Below are positions 5,405-12,502 of a stretch of 12,519 nucleotides of DNA, piece after piece. The notes beneath the pieces are model-generated. The model searched no databases, was not told the origin of the DNA, and saw only the letters and a program-made list of their open reading frames with translations. The DNA is taken from the NCBI GenBank assembly GCA_024636425.1, contig JAGXHB010000281.1, positions 1 to 12,519 on the forward strand, given 5' to 3'. The DNA is from Roseobacter sp. Lineage in GTDB: Bacteria > Pseudomonadota > Alphaproteobacteria > Rhodobacterales > Rhodobacteraceae. Both the position numbers and the translations under genes were made by a program. Within the stretch, counting starts at the first letter, position 1; each line of letters begins with the position of its first letter.

Positions 5405-6418
5405 ATGACGTCGCAGCGCCCTGCCCCTCTTCAAAGCGTTCCGGTGTACAGGGCCGCCGATTTTGTGGCGTCGGACGGCGCGAACATGGGGGACGAGCTG
5501 TCTTTTGCCTCTGAACTGCTGCTTGATGATGTGTACGAGCTCTCTTTCGGATCGGCCCCGCTGCGCCTGTCGATCCTGACGCTGGCACCGGGTCGTTTCC
5601 AGATTGCCCCCGATAGTGAAATCGGCACCGCCGGGGCCACGCTGCATCTGGACAGTGCGTTGACCTTCATGACGCCGGATGGACAAACCAGTGATACGAT
5701 CCTGCTGGTTGAGGTCGATGCCGAAGGCAATGCCGAAGACATCTTCATGCTGCCGCTTGGTGCACTAACGGCCAATCTGGAATACCGGCTGGTCGGCATC
5801 GACACCGTGTCAGCGCTGCGCAAGTTCGCGCAGGTGGCCTGCGTCTCTTTCACCCGCGGCACCCACATCACGATGGCATCGGGCGAACAGCGTCCGATCG
5901 AGGATCTGCAGGTCGGGGACCGCTTGCTGACACGCGATGACGGCGTGCAGGCGATCCGCTGGATCGGACACAGCACAGTGCGGGCGGTCGGTGAATTTGC
6001 CCCAATCTGCATCAGCGCCGGCACGTTGAACAACGATCATGACCTGATTGTCAGCCCCGATCACCGGCTTTTCATCTATCAGCGCGAGGATCGCCTTGGC
6101 GCGGGCCGCTCCGAGCTGCTGGTCAAAGTGCGCCATCTGGTGAACGGTGACACGGTGCGCGTACAGGATGGCGGTTTTGTAGACTATTTCCAGCTTCTGT
6201 TTGACGGCCACCAGATCATCTATGCCGAAGGGATTGCGGCGGAATCGATGCTGATCGACAGCCGCACCAAGGCCGTGCTGCCGCCGGAACTGTCCGATGC
6301 CATGGGTGACGTGATCCCCGGCCACTCTGATCTGCCCCACGCAGGGCTTGATGTGTCCGAGCCCCTTTTGAACCGGCCCGACGCCGCAGAACTGCTGCGC
6401 AAGGCCAGCATGCGTTGA
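5405..6418 (+). CDS. Hint_2 (hedgehog/intein-fold) domain protein
   Basis: This 337-residue protein belongs to a type frequent in Rhodobacterales. Residues 1-145 are an acidic, beta-rich N-terminal region (VPVYRAADF opening, then FGSAPLRLSILTLAPGRFQI). Residues about 146-290 form a Hint domain: SFTRGTHITMASGEQRPIED is its first block (148-167), then VGDRLLTRDDG, IRWIGH, the HRLF block VSPDHRLFIY (216-225), and VNGDTVRV...QLLFDGHQIIYAEG. Hint domains catalyse self-cleavage by an N-terminal Cys or Ser/Thr nucleophile. Here Ser148 stands where CFTPGT-type relatives have Cys, and Cys146 lies two residues earlier, so cleavage competence is uncertain. No signal peptide is seen, and the role is unknown. 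AAAGG (5389-5393) is 11 nt from ATG 5405 but only 2 nt from the alternative ATG 5396, so I prefer 5405. The gene abuts the SnoaL-like gene tail to tail. Confidence 0.88.
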   Translation: MTSQRPAPLQSVPVYRAADFVASDGANMGDELSFASELLLDDVYELSFGSAPLRLSILTLAPGRFQIAPDSEIGTAGATLHLDSALTFMTPDGQTSDTILLVEVDAEGNAEDIFMLPLGALTANLEYRLVGIDTVSALRKFAQVACVSFTRGTHITMASGEQRPIEDLQVGDRLLTRDDGVQAIRWIGHSTVRAVGEFAPICISAGTLNNDHDLIVSPDHRLFIYQREDRLGAGRSELLVKVRHLVNGDTVRVQDGGFVDYFQLLFDGHQIIYAEGIAAESMLIDSRTKAVLPPELSDAMGDVIPGHSDLPHAGLDVSEPLLNRPDAAELLRKASMR

Positions 6419-6781
6419 TCAGGCGTAGAAAAATTCCTCGCGGGTGATCTTGCCGTCCGCAACGTGGTAAAGCGCGACTTCCTTCATCTCGAAGACACTG
6501 CCGCTGGCGATTTCCTTGGCCTTGATGTCAAAGATCACGGCAAAGCGGTCATCGCCGTGGTACATCGGGTCACTCACGCTGGCCTCCTGCACTTCCATCG
6601 CGCTGTCCCACCAGTCGTGCTTGCCCTTGATGGCGTCGAGCCCCTTGGCCTCGCGCCCTTGCCCGTTGTCGACACTCTCGACCGAAACGGCGTCTTCGGC
6701 ATAGAGCTTGTCGAGGTTTTCAACCTCGCGCCGTTCACGACACCCTGCGACCAGTTCCTGCGCGATTTCCTTGATATTCAT
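6419..6781 (-). CDS. SnoaL-like / NTF2-fold small protein
   Basis: This 120-residue protein has the pattern of SnoaL-like NTF2-superfamily cones: an N-terminal helix pair with LDKLYAEDAVSVE (the common 'LY..DA' opening), a central helix GLDAIKGKHDWWDSAM, then alternating strands ending in FEMKEVALYHVADGKITREEFFY. Such proteins act as small enzymes (isomerase, cyclase, hydrolase) or as ligand-binding or association domains; the substrate here is unknown. I see no signal peptide. The start at ATG 6781 is set by AAGGAG 7 nt upstream, and the longer open frame to 6907 has no such support. Its stop directly abuts the stop of the Hint gene with no base between and no terminator hairpin. It is divergent from prfC, with 107 nt between start codons. 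Confidence 0.85.
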   Translation of the reverse strand: MNIKEIAQELVAGCRERREVENLDKLYAEDAVSVESVDNGQGREAKGLDAIKGKHDWWDSAMEVQEASVSDPMYHGDDRFAVIFDIKAKEIASGSVFEMKEVALYHVADGKITREEFFYA

Positions 6782-6809
6782 GTCCGTACTCCTTTGTCCT
6801 TGGGCTTCA

Positions 6810-6848
6810 GCTAGACCGTGTGGCAGTGATGGCGAGCCCCAGTCTAGC
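6810..6848. promoter_or_regulatory. Inverted repeat in the divergent SnoaL-like/prfC region
   Basis: GCTAGAC (6810-6816) and GTCTAGC (6842-6848) are perfect 7-bp inverted arms with a 25-bp spacer, lying just upstream of the candidate prfC -35. Each arm contains CTAG, a tetranucleotide that is rare in many bacterial genomes. It could bind a dimeric regulator on both half-sites, but chance cannot be excluded. Confidence 0.3.
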
Positions 6849-6852
6849 ACAC

Positions 6853-6881
6853 TTGCGCGCGCGCATGCCCGCAGATATATG
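6853..6881 (+). promoter_or_regulatory. Candidate prfC promoter implying a leaderless mRNA
   Basis: TTGCGC (6853-6858) and TATATG (6876-6881, 4 of 6) are separated by 17 bp. A start point 7-8 nt after the -10 falls at 6888-6889, that is, on the A of the prfC ATG. No Shine-Dalgarno precedes that ATG, so both observations point to a leaderless message. Confidence 0.4.
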
Positions 6882-6888
6882 CCGATCC

Positions 6889-8508
6889 ATGTTGGATACC
6901 CCGTCAAACCGCCCCGCCCTGCCCGCCGAAATCGCGCGGCGCCGCACCTTCGCGATCATTTCGCACCCTGATGCCGGCAAGACGACGCTGACAGAAAAAT
7001 TCCTGCTGTTTGGCGGGGCGATCCAGATGGCCGGCCAAGTCCGCGCCAAGGGCGAAGCGCGCCGGACAAGGTCGGATTTCATGGCGATGGAAAAGGACCG
7101 CGGCATCTCGGTTTCCGCCTCGGCCATGTCGTTCGATTTTGAGAACAAAGGCACGAATTACCGCTTCAATCTGGTGGATACGCCCGGCCACTCCGATTTC
7201 TCCGAAGATACTTACCGCACGCTGACGGCTGTCGATGCCGCCGTGATGGTGATCGACGGCGCGAAGGGCGTGGAAAGCCAGACGCAAAAGCTGTTCGAGG
7301 TGTGCCGGATGCGCGACCTGCCGATCCTGACCTTCTGTAACAAGATGGACCGCGAAAGCCGTGACGTGTTCGAGATCATCGACGAGATCCAGCAGAACCT
7401 GGCCATTGACGTGACCCCGGCAAGCTGGCCCATCGGTGTGGGCCGCGATTTCATCGGCTGCTATGACATTCTGCGCGACCGGCTGGAACTGATGGACCGC
7501 GCCGACCGCAACAAGGTGTCTGAATCGATCAAGATCGAAGGTCTGAACGACCCCAAGCTGGCCGAAAACGTGCCGCCTGGGCTGCTCGAAAAGCTGCGCG
7601 AAGACCTTGAGATGGTGCGCGAACTGATGCCGCCGCTGGATGCCGCGCTGATGGCCGAAGGGTCGCTGACGCCGATCTGGTTCGGCTCTGCCATCAACTC
7701 CTTCGGGGTCAAGGAACTGATGGACGGGATCGCCACCTATGGCCCCGAACCTCAGATCCAGTCTGCCACCCCGCGCGAGATCCTGCCGGAAGAGAAAAAC
7801 GTCTCGGGCTTTGTGTTCAAGGTGCAAGCCAACATGGACCCCAAGCACCGCGACCGCGTTGCCTTTGTCCGGCTGGCATCGGGGCACTTCACGCGCGGCA
7901 TGAAACTGACCCATGTGCGCAGCAAAAAGGTTATGACCATCGCCAGCCCCGTCATGTTTCTGGCCGCCGACCGCGAACTGGCAGAGGAAGCCTGGGCTGG
8001 CGACATCATCGGCATCCCCAACCACGGCCAGTTGCGCATCGGTGACACCCTGACCGAAGGCGAAGCAATCCGCGTGAGCGGTATCCCGTCCTTTGCGCCC
8101 GAGCTGCTGCAAGGCGTGCGCGCGGGCGATCCGATGAAATCCAAGCATCTGGAAAAAGCGCTGATGCAATTCGCCGAAGAAGGTGCGGCCAAGGTCTTCA
8201 AACCGTCCATCGGGTCGGGCTTTGTGGTGGGCGTCGTGGGGCAGTTGCAATTCGAAGTCCTCGCCTCCCGGATCGAGCTGGAATACGGCTTGCCCGTGCG
8301 GTTCGAGCCGTCGCAATTCACCTCGGCGCGGTGGGTGAACGGGCCGCGACAGGCCGTTGAAAAATTTACCGAAAGCAACAAGCAGCACATTGCGCATGAT
8401 CACGACGGCGACATCGTTTACCTGACCCGCCTGCAATGGGATATCGACCGTGTGGATCGCGATTATCCCGATGTGCGGCTGACAGCGACCAAGGAAATGA
8501 TGGTCTAG
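6889..8508 (+). CDS. prfC: Peptide chain release factor 3 (RF3)
   Basis: RF3 is a translational GTPase that recycles RF1 and RF2 from the ribosome after peptide release. The 539-residue product has the standard G-domain motifs: G1 SHPDAGKTT (25-33), G2 RGISV (71-75), G3 DTPGH (97-101) and G4 NKMD (151-154). These are followed by the EF-Tu-like domain II (FVFKVQANMDPKHRDRVAFV) and the RF3-specific C-terminal domain (GVVGQLQFEVLASRIELEYG). Length is usual for RF3. The frame is open back to a GTG at 6820, but ATG 6889 gives the N-terminus typical of alphaproteobacterial RF3. None of the possible starts has a Shine-Dalgarno, and a candidate -10 just upstream suggests a leaderless mRNA. A glycosyltransferase gene follows after 36 nt without a terminator. 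Confidence 0.97.
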   Translation: MLDTPSNRPALPAEIARRRTFAIISHPDAGKTTLTEKFLLFGGAIQMAGQVRAKGEARRTRSDFMAMEKDRGISVSASAMSFDFENKGTNYRFNLVDTPGHSDFSEDTYRTLTAVDAAVMVIDGAKGVESQTQKLFEVCRMRDLPILTFCNKMDRESRDVFEIIDEIQQNLAIDVTPASWPIGVGRDFIGCYDILRDRLELMDRADRNKVSESIKIEGLNDPKLAENVPPGLLEKLREDLEMVRELMPPLDAALMAEGSLTPIWFGSAINSFGVKELMDGIATYGPEPQIQSATPREILPEEKNVSGFVFKVQANMDPKHRDRVAFVRLASGHFTRGMKLTHVRSKKVMTIASPVMFLAADRELAEEAWAGDIIGIPNHGQLRIGDTLTEGEAIRVSGIPSFAPELLQGVRAGDPMKSKHLEKALMQFAEEGAAKVFKPSIGSGFVVGVVGQLQFEVLASRIELEYGLPVRFEPSQFTSARWVNGPRQAVEKFTESNKQHIAHDHDGDIVYLTRLQWDIDRVDRDYPDVRLTATKEMMV

Positions 8509-8544
8509 CCTTGTCTGGCATCCCGCAATCCGCAAGATAGCGCC

Positions 8545-9489
8545 ATGACCGACGTGAAATGGGGCCTGACCTCGACCATCCTTGCGCCTGCGCCTGACAT
8601 CCTGCAGTTCGCCGCCCACCACATCGAGGCGGGCGCGCACCGGCTCTATATCTATCTGGATGCGGACAACGCCGAAGCTTTCGTGCATCTGGACGCCCAT
8701 CCCAAGGTGCGCGTGACCGTGTGCGACGCGAAATACTGGAGACAGCGCAAACGCGACCGGCCCGACACGCATCAGTTGCGCCAGACCGCCAATGCCACCC
8801 ACGCCTATAACCGCAAGGCAGAAGTTGACTGGCTGATCCACATGGATGTCGACGAATTTCTGGTCTCGGAACGCCCCGTGGCGGATATTCTGGCCGACCG
8901 CCCCGCCGATCCGCCCGCGACGCGAATCCGCCCGATGGAGCAGCTCTCCGGCACCCCTTCCGCGTTCAAGGCCTTCGTTCCCAACGGTCCGGACCGCGCG
9001 CGCATTGTGGCTGACATATATCCGACCTTCGGTGAATACCTGAAAGGCGGGTTCCTCAGCCATCTGGCGGGCAAGGTATTTGTGCGCACGGGGTTGCCAA
9101 ATATCCATGTACGCATCCACAATGTGTTCCAGAACGGCAAGATGTTGGACTGTGACGACCGGCAAGACGGCATCGATCTCGCCCACGCGCACGCCAAATC
9201 GTGGGAGGACTGGATCGCCGCCTATCGCTACCGCGTGACCAAGGGCAGCTACCGGCCCGAACTTGGCCCCAACAGACCCTACGAAAAAGGTGGGCTGTCC
9301 ATGCATGACCTTTTCCAGATGGTTGAAGCAGAGGCGGGCGAGGCCGGGCTCCGCCGTTTCTTCGACGAAGTCTCCGCCGATACCCCCCGCTTGCGCGACC
9401 GCCTGACCGCACATGGTTTGCTGCGCGAGACCGATCTGGAACTGGACCGCAAAATTGCTACGCATTTCCCCGATTTCGCAGGGTCTTAG
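8545..9489 (+). CDS. Family 2-type glycosyltransferase (Glyco_tranf_2_4-like)
   Basis: This 314-residue protein is a predicted cytosolic glycosyltransferase with a GT-A fold. The N-terminus (TSTILAPAPDILQFAAHHIE) matches the opening of Glyco_tranf_2_4 proteins, in which a short strand leads into a helix and then a LYIYLDADN strand. The nucleotide-sugar/metal site is the DxD motif Asp101-Val-Asp103 in WLIHMDVDEFL. The C-terminal half is Arg- and His-rich (NIHVRIHNVFQNGKML), and I see no membrane segment. Donor and acceptor sugars are unknown; relatives often sit in surface-polysaccharide loci, but no other polysaccharide gene is present here. The ATG has a weak ribosome-binding site. It follows prfC by 36 nt and is probably co-transcribed with it. 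Confidence 0.83.
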   Translation: MTDVKWGLTSTILAPAPDILQFAAHHIEAGAHRLYIYLDADNAEAFVHLDAHPKVRVTVCDAKYWRQRKRDRPDTHQLRQTANATHAYNRKAEVDWLIHMDVDEFLVSERPVADILADRPADPPATRIRPMEQLSGTPSAFKAFVPNGPDRARIVADIYPTFGEYLKGGFLSHLAGKVFVRTGLPNIHVRIHNVFQNGKMLDCDDRQDGIDLAHAHAKSWEDWIAAYRYRVTKGSYRPELGPNRPYEKGGLSMHDLFQMVEAEAGEAGLRRFFDEVSADTPRLRDRLTAHGLLRETDLELDRKIATHFPDFAGS

Positions 9490-9498
9490 CGCATCTGT

Positions 9499-9527
9499 TT
9501 GACCATCTGTGCAGTCTTTGCTAAGGG
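9499..9527 (+). promoter_or_regulatory. Weak candidate promoter upstream of the DEAD-box helicase
   Basis: TTGACC (9499-9504, 5 of 6) is a good -35, but the element 17 bp later is only TAAGGG (9522-9527). It lies in the 137-nt gap after the glycosyltransferase, so the helicase may have its own promoter with a leader of about 90 nt. Confidence 0.25.
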
Positions 9528-9604
9528 AAGCACAACATGTCGCGGCGCTGTCCGCCCCTTGGGCCATGCGGGCCGACATGAATGCTGCCGCGGGCCGAAA
9601 TTTA

Positions 9605-9623
9605 TGTCCGCTATCATCGGACA
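9605..9623 (+). promoter_or_regulatory. Stem-loop three bases before the helicase start codon
   Basis: TGTCCG (9605-9610) and CGGACA (9618-9623) form a perfect 6-bp stem with a 7-nt loop (CTATCAT), ending 3 nt before ATG 9627. The only Shine-Dalgarno-like bases, GGA (9619-9621), are in the 3' arm and would be hidden in the folded RNA. This could control translation, for example by temperature or by the helicase's own unwinding activity; that is inference. Confidence 0.4.
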
Positions 9624-9626
9624 CAC

Positions 9627-11174
9627 ATGACAAAATTTTCTGACCTAAATCTGAACCCCAAAGTGCTCAAGGCCATCGAAGAAGCCGGGTACGAGACCCC
9701 CACGCCCATTCAGGCTGGTGCAATCCCCCCCGCCCTCGAAGGCAAGGATGTGCTGGGTATTGCGCAGACAGGTACTGGCAAAACCGCCAGCTTCACCCTG
9801 CCCATGATCACGATGCTTGCCCGTGGCCGCGCCCGCGCGCGGATGCCGCGCAGTCTGGTTCTTTGCCCGACACGGGAACTGGCGGCACAGGTCGCTGCAA
9901 ACTTCGACACCTACACAAAGCACCTGAACCTGACCAAGGCGCTGCTGATCGGCGGCGTATCGTTTGGCGAGCAGGACAAGCTGATCGACAAGGGTGTGGA
10001 CGTTCTGATCGCCACCCCCGGCCGCCTGATCGACCATTTCGAGCGCGGCAAGCTGATCTTGTCCGACGTCAAGATCATGGTCGTTGACGAAGCGGACCGG
10101 ATGCTCGACATGGGTTTCATCCCCGACATTGAACGCATCTTCCAGATGACCCCTTTCACGCGCCAGACGCTGTTCTTTTCGGCGACCATGGCACCGGAGA
10201 TCGAACGGATCACCAATACGTTCCTGTCGGCACCCGTGCGCATCGAAGTTGCGCGACAAGCCACGACCGGCGAAAACATCACACAAGGCGTGCTGATGTT
10301 CAAAGCGTCCCGCAAGGATCGCGAGGCCACCGAAAAACGCAATATCCTGCGCGCGCTGATAGATGCAGAAGGCGACAAATGCACCAATGCGATCATCTTC
10401 TGCAACCGCAAGATGGATGTCGATACGGTCTCCAAGTCGTTGAAAAAACATGGCTATGACGCAGCCCCTATCCACGGTGATCTGGACCAAAGCCAACGGA
10501 CCAAGACGCTTGACGGGTTCCGCAGTGGCACGCTGCGCTTTCTTGTGGCGTCTGACGTCGCCGCACGCGGGCTCGATGTGCCAGCGGTCAGCCATGTCTT
10601 CAACTTTGACGTGCCCAGCCACGCGGAAGACTATGTTCACCGCATCGGCCGTACGGGCCGTGCCGGCCGCGACGGCAAGGCGATCATGATCTGCGTTCCG
10701 CGCGACGAAAAGAACCTCGAGGACGTGGAACGTCTGGTGCAGCGCGAAATCCCGCGGCTCGACAATCCCTTGGGCGGCAGCGCCCCTGCTGCGCCGCAGG
10801 CCACAACCAAGCCTGAAGCCCCCGAAGCCGAAGCGCCGAAGCCTGATAAGCCCAAGCGGACCCGGTCGCGCAGCCGCAAGAAGGATGATGCGCCCCAACA
10901 GGACGCCAAACCCAACACCGCGCCAGCCAAGCCCAAACCGGAGGAGGCCCCTCAAAAGGTCGCCGAGCAAGAAGCCCCGAAGGAAAAGCCCGCGGAGGAC
11001 AAGCCGCAGCAGAACCGTCGCGGCGGACGCGGCCGCAATGACAACCGGTCGGACGACGCCAATCGTCAGAACCGCGGCGACAACAACCGCAACCACAATG
11101 ACAACAAGGTTGTCGGTCTTGGGGATCATACCCCCGAATTTATCGGCCTGAGCTTTGCAGAGCGGCGCGACTGA
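9627..11174 (+). CDS. RhlE-like DEAD-box ATP-dependent RNA helicase
   Basis: This 515-residue RNA helicase probably acts in ribosome assembly, RNA decay or cold adaptation. Core motifs are complete: Q motif (Gln29 in GYETPTPIQ), motif I AQTGTGKT (46-53), Ia PTRELA (81-86), GG (109-110), Ib TPGR (130-133), II DEAD (154-157), III SAT (185-187), IV IIFCNRK, V VASDVAARGLDV and VI HRIGRTGR (338-345). From about residue 382 the protein has a disordered tail of about 130 residues, first Pro/Glu/Lys-rich and then an RGG-type Arg/Asn/Gly segment (463-493), ending in a short conserved-looking C-terminus (NKVVGLGDHTPEFIGLSFAERRD begins at 493). Such tails usually bind RNA. ATG 9627 fits the family N-terminus (MTKFSDLNL); the frame is open to 9582. 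A strong terminator follows. RhlE is favoured over SrmB or DeaD by the core, but the paralogue is not certain. Confidence 0.95.
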   Translation: MTKFSDLNLNPKVLKAIEEAGYETPTPIQAGAIPPALEGKDVLGIAQTGTGKTASFTLPMITMLARGRARARMPRSLVLCPTRELAAQVAANFDTYTKHLNLTKALLIGGVSFGEQDKLIDKGVDVLIATPGRLIDHFERGKLILSDVKIMVVDEADRMLDMGFIPDIERIFQMTPFTRQTLFFSATMAPEIERITNTFLSAPVRIEVARQATTGENITQGVLMFKASRKDREATEKRNILRALIDAEGDKCTNAIIFCNRKMDVDTVSKSLKKHGYDAAPIHGDLDQSQRTKTLDGFRSGTLRFLVASDVAARGLDVPAVSHVFNFDVPSHAEDYVHRIGRTGRAGRDGKAIMICVPRDEKNLEDVERLVQREIPRLDNPLGGSAPAAPQATTKPEAPEAEAPKPDKPKRTRSRSRKKDDAPQQDAKPNTAPAKPKPEEAPQKVAEQEAPKEKPAEDKPQQNRRGGRGRNDNRSDDANRQNRGDNNRNHNDNKVVGLGDHTPEFIGLSFAERRD

Positions 11175-11203
11175 CGCCAAACTTCTAGGACCGTGATGCC
11201 AAG

Positions 11204-11233
11204 AAGGGCGCAAGTTGAAACTTGCGCCCTTTT
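11204..11233 (+). terminator. Intrinsic terminator of the helicase gene
   Basis: AAGGGCGCAAGT (11204-11215), loop TGAA and ACTTGCGCCCTT (11220-11231) form a perfect 12-bp stem that runs into TTTT (11230-11233). It lies 29 nt after the helicase stop. Confidence 0.93.
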
Positions 11234-11321
11234 GCGTTCGATCCCCTGCACCTGATCCCTGCCCGATCCGTGACCCGCTGGCCACAACTCCCCCCACTGG
11301 AAGAATTAAGCTGCACTGCCG

Positions 11322-11350
11322 TTGTTCCCAAGCCTGACTGCGACTATCCT
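11322..11350 (+). promoter_or_regulatory. Candidate promoter of the beta-barrel protein gene
   Basis: TTGTTC (11322-11327) and TATCCT (11345-11350, 4 of 6) are exactly 17 bp apart, about 55 nt before ATG 11406 and downstream of the helicase terminator. Confidence 0.4.
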
Positions 11351-11405
11351 GACGCCAGAGGACATTCGCAAAAGAAGCCTCTTATCAGGCAATCACGGAG
11401 CATTT

Positions 11406-12122
11406 ATGAAAAGAATACTGGCAGCCGCGCTGTGCGCGACATCAATCGCACCCGCAGCACAGGCGATCGAGGTGACGGGCGGCATGATCGAACTGTCTTA
11501 CTCGGCCTTCCTTGACGACATGGATGCCGACAAGGCAAGCGTCAAAGGCTCGGTTGAATTTGCCTTCGACCATGTCTTCAGTGCGCAACTTGACATCGGC
11601 GCGGATAATTTCGGGCTAAGCCAGGTCGACAACCTGTCGTTGGGTGCCCATGGCATCTATCATCTGAACCAATCAACCTCTGTTGGTGCGTTTTACACCC
11701 GTGATAGCCTCGAACTGGCCGGATTTACCGATCATGCCAACTATTTCGGGGTCGAAGCGGGCCATGGCGCAGGTCCAGCCGATTTCGAAGGGTATCTCGG
11801 GCGGATTGAAGCAGACGGCGCGGACGGAACAACCATCGGTGTTTCGGGTCGCTACGCCATGCCCAACACCTTGGGCGTCACTGGCGCGATTGACTACGCT
11901 GACATCGAAGGGCTTGATGTTCGTACCCTCTCCGTCCGCATCGACGGCGACCTGTCCGAGAACGTCAATCTTTTTGTCGAAGCAGGCACGACCAAGCTTT
12001 CCACCGCAGGCGGATCGGATTCAGAACCCTTCGTCGGGATCGGCGGGCGCATTACATTCGGCGCGGCCCGCGGCACCACCTTCGAGCGCCGCAGCGTCGC
12101 CGAATTGCTGCCCGGCTTCTAA
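11406..12122 (+). CDS. Secreted, probable outer-membrane beta-barrel protein
   Basis: This is a 238-residue exported protein of unknown function. Residues 1-20 (MKRILAAALCATSIAPAAQA) are a clear Sec signal peptide: two basic residues, a hydrophobic core and an AQA cleavage site before Ile21. The mature part is acidic and made of alternating polar/hydrophobic strands with Gly- and Asp-rich turns (IELSYSAFLDD, SVEFAFDHVFSAQLDIGAD, TSVGAFYTRDS, NYFGVEAGHG, TTIGVSGRYAMP, VNLFVEAGTTKL, PFVGIGGRITFG), as in small porin-like barrels. A tail of about 16 residues follows the last strand, and the C-terminal residue is Phe. ATG 11406 is chosen for GGAG 5 nt upstream and for the signal peptide; the frame is open to 11322. 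It is monocistronic, between two terminators. A periplasmic beta-sandwich is the alternative. I do not recognise a named family. Confidence 0.78.
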   Translation: MKRILAAALCATSIAPAAQAIEVTGGMIELSYSAFLDDMDADKASVKGSVEFAFDHVFSAQLDIGADNFGLSQVDNLSLGAHGIYHLNQSTSVGAFYTRDSLELAGFTDHANYFGVEAGHGAGPADFEGYLGRIEADGADGTTIGVSGRYAMPNTLGVTGAIDYADIEGLDVRTLSVRIDGDLSENVNLFVEAGTTKLSTAGGSDSEPFVGIGGRITFGAARGTTFERRSVAELLPGF

Positions 12123-12147
12123 CGCAGCAATCCAAACTGCACCAATC

Positions 12148-12188
12148 ACGAAGGGCGGACCTGGTACGTTACCAAGGCCGCCCTTCGT
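12148..12188 (+). terminator. Hairpin terminator after the beta-barrel gene
   Basis: ACGAAGGGCGG (12148-12158) and CCGCCCTTCGT (12178-12188) pair perfectly over 11 bp. The interior continues as a second stem (CCTGGTA with TACCAAGG, one bulge). Only a mixed CCTTCTC follows, so the U-tract is poor. It lies 25 nt after the stop and is the likely transcript end. Confidence 0.75.
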
Positions 12189-12502
12189 CCTTCTCCGCAA
12201 ACCGGATCAGCCAGAAGAAATCCTGAAGCGCATAGGGCTTTCTGCCCGGCTCACACCGCTTGCAGCCACGCACCTACACATGCTGGCACGGTTTTGCCGA
12301 CCCGCGAGTTCATCGCCCCCTGCCGCATCCCCGCGATACGCGAAGTCGGTGAGCAGAGTGGCACGAAAATGGCGCACCTGCCCCTGAGAACAGACCACCC
12401 CCCGCAACAGCGCTGCGTGCCCGACATGGGAAACCGTTTAGCCGACACAACCCATCAGGAACGGAAAATTCCGTTTCAGATCAATGAAATGTTCAGATTA
12501 AG
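12189..12502. other. Gene-poor intergenic stretch
   Basis: About 314 bp with no coding region I can support. Two overlapping minus-strand frames of 65-66 codons (12251-12448 and 12207-12407) have no ribosome-binding site, and I recognise no domain in them. The only structure seen is a short palindrome at 12460-12475. The stretch separates the barrel gene terminator from the putative tRNA end. Confidence 0.6.
12460..12475. repeat. Short perfect palindrome downstream of the putative tRNA
   Basis: AACGGAA-AA-TTCCGTT is a perfect 7-bp inverted repeat with a 2-nt centre. It lies 27 nt past the 3' end of the putative minus-strand tRNA. There is no T-run on either side, so it is a poor intrinsic terminator, although it could mark the tRNA transcript end or a protein-binding site. 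Confidence 0.45.

Noticed and set aside
9485..9510. Direct repeat CATCTGT (9492 and 9504) after the glycosyltransferase stop
   Set aside because: A 7-bp repeat pair with no symmetry or other copies nearby is within chance expectation; it only overlaps the weak candidate promoter.
6904..9633. A 909-codon open frame on the minus strand opposite prfC and the glycosyltransferase
   Set aside because: It lies antisense to two well-identified genes, is rich in His, Gly and Arg as expected from the complement of GC-rich codons, and has no recognisable domain. It is a codon-bias shadow.
9645..11297. A 550-codon open frame on the minus strand opposite the DEAD-box helicase
   Set aside because: It is fully antisense to a gene with all helicase motifs, and its low-complexity hydrophobic run is the complement of the helicase Arg/Lys/Pro tail.
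12207..12448. Overlapping 65- and 66-codon minus-strand frames in the gene-poor end
   Set aside because: The two frames compete for the same bases, neither has a ribosome-binding site, and I recognise no domain. A conserved small ORF cannot be fully excluded; a translated search of the region against Rhodobacteraceae genomes would decide.
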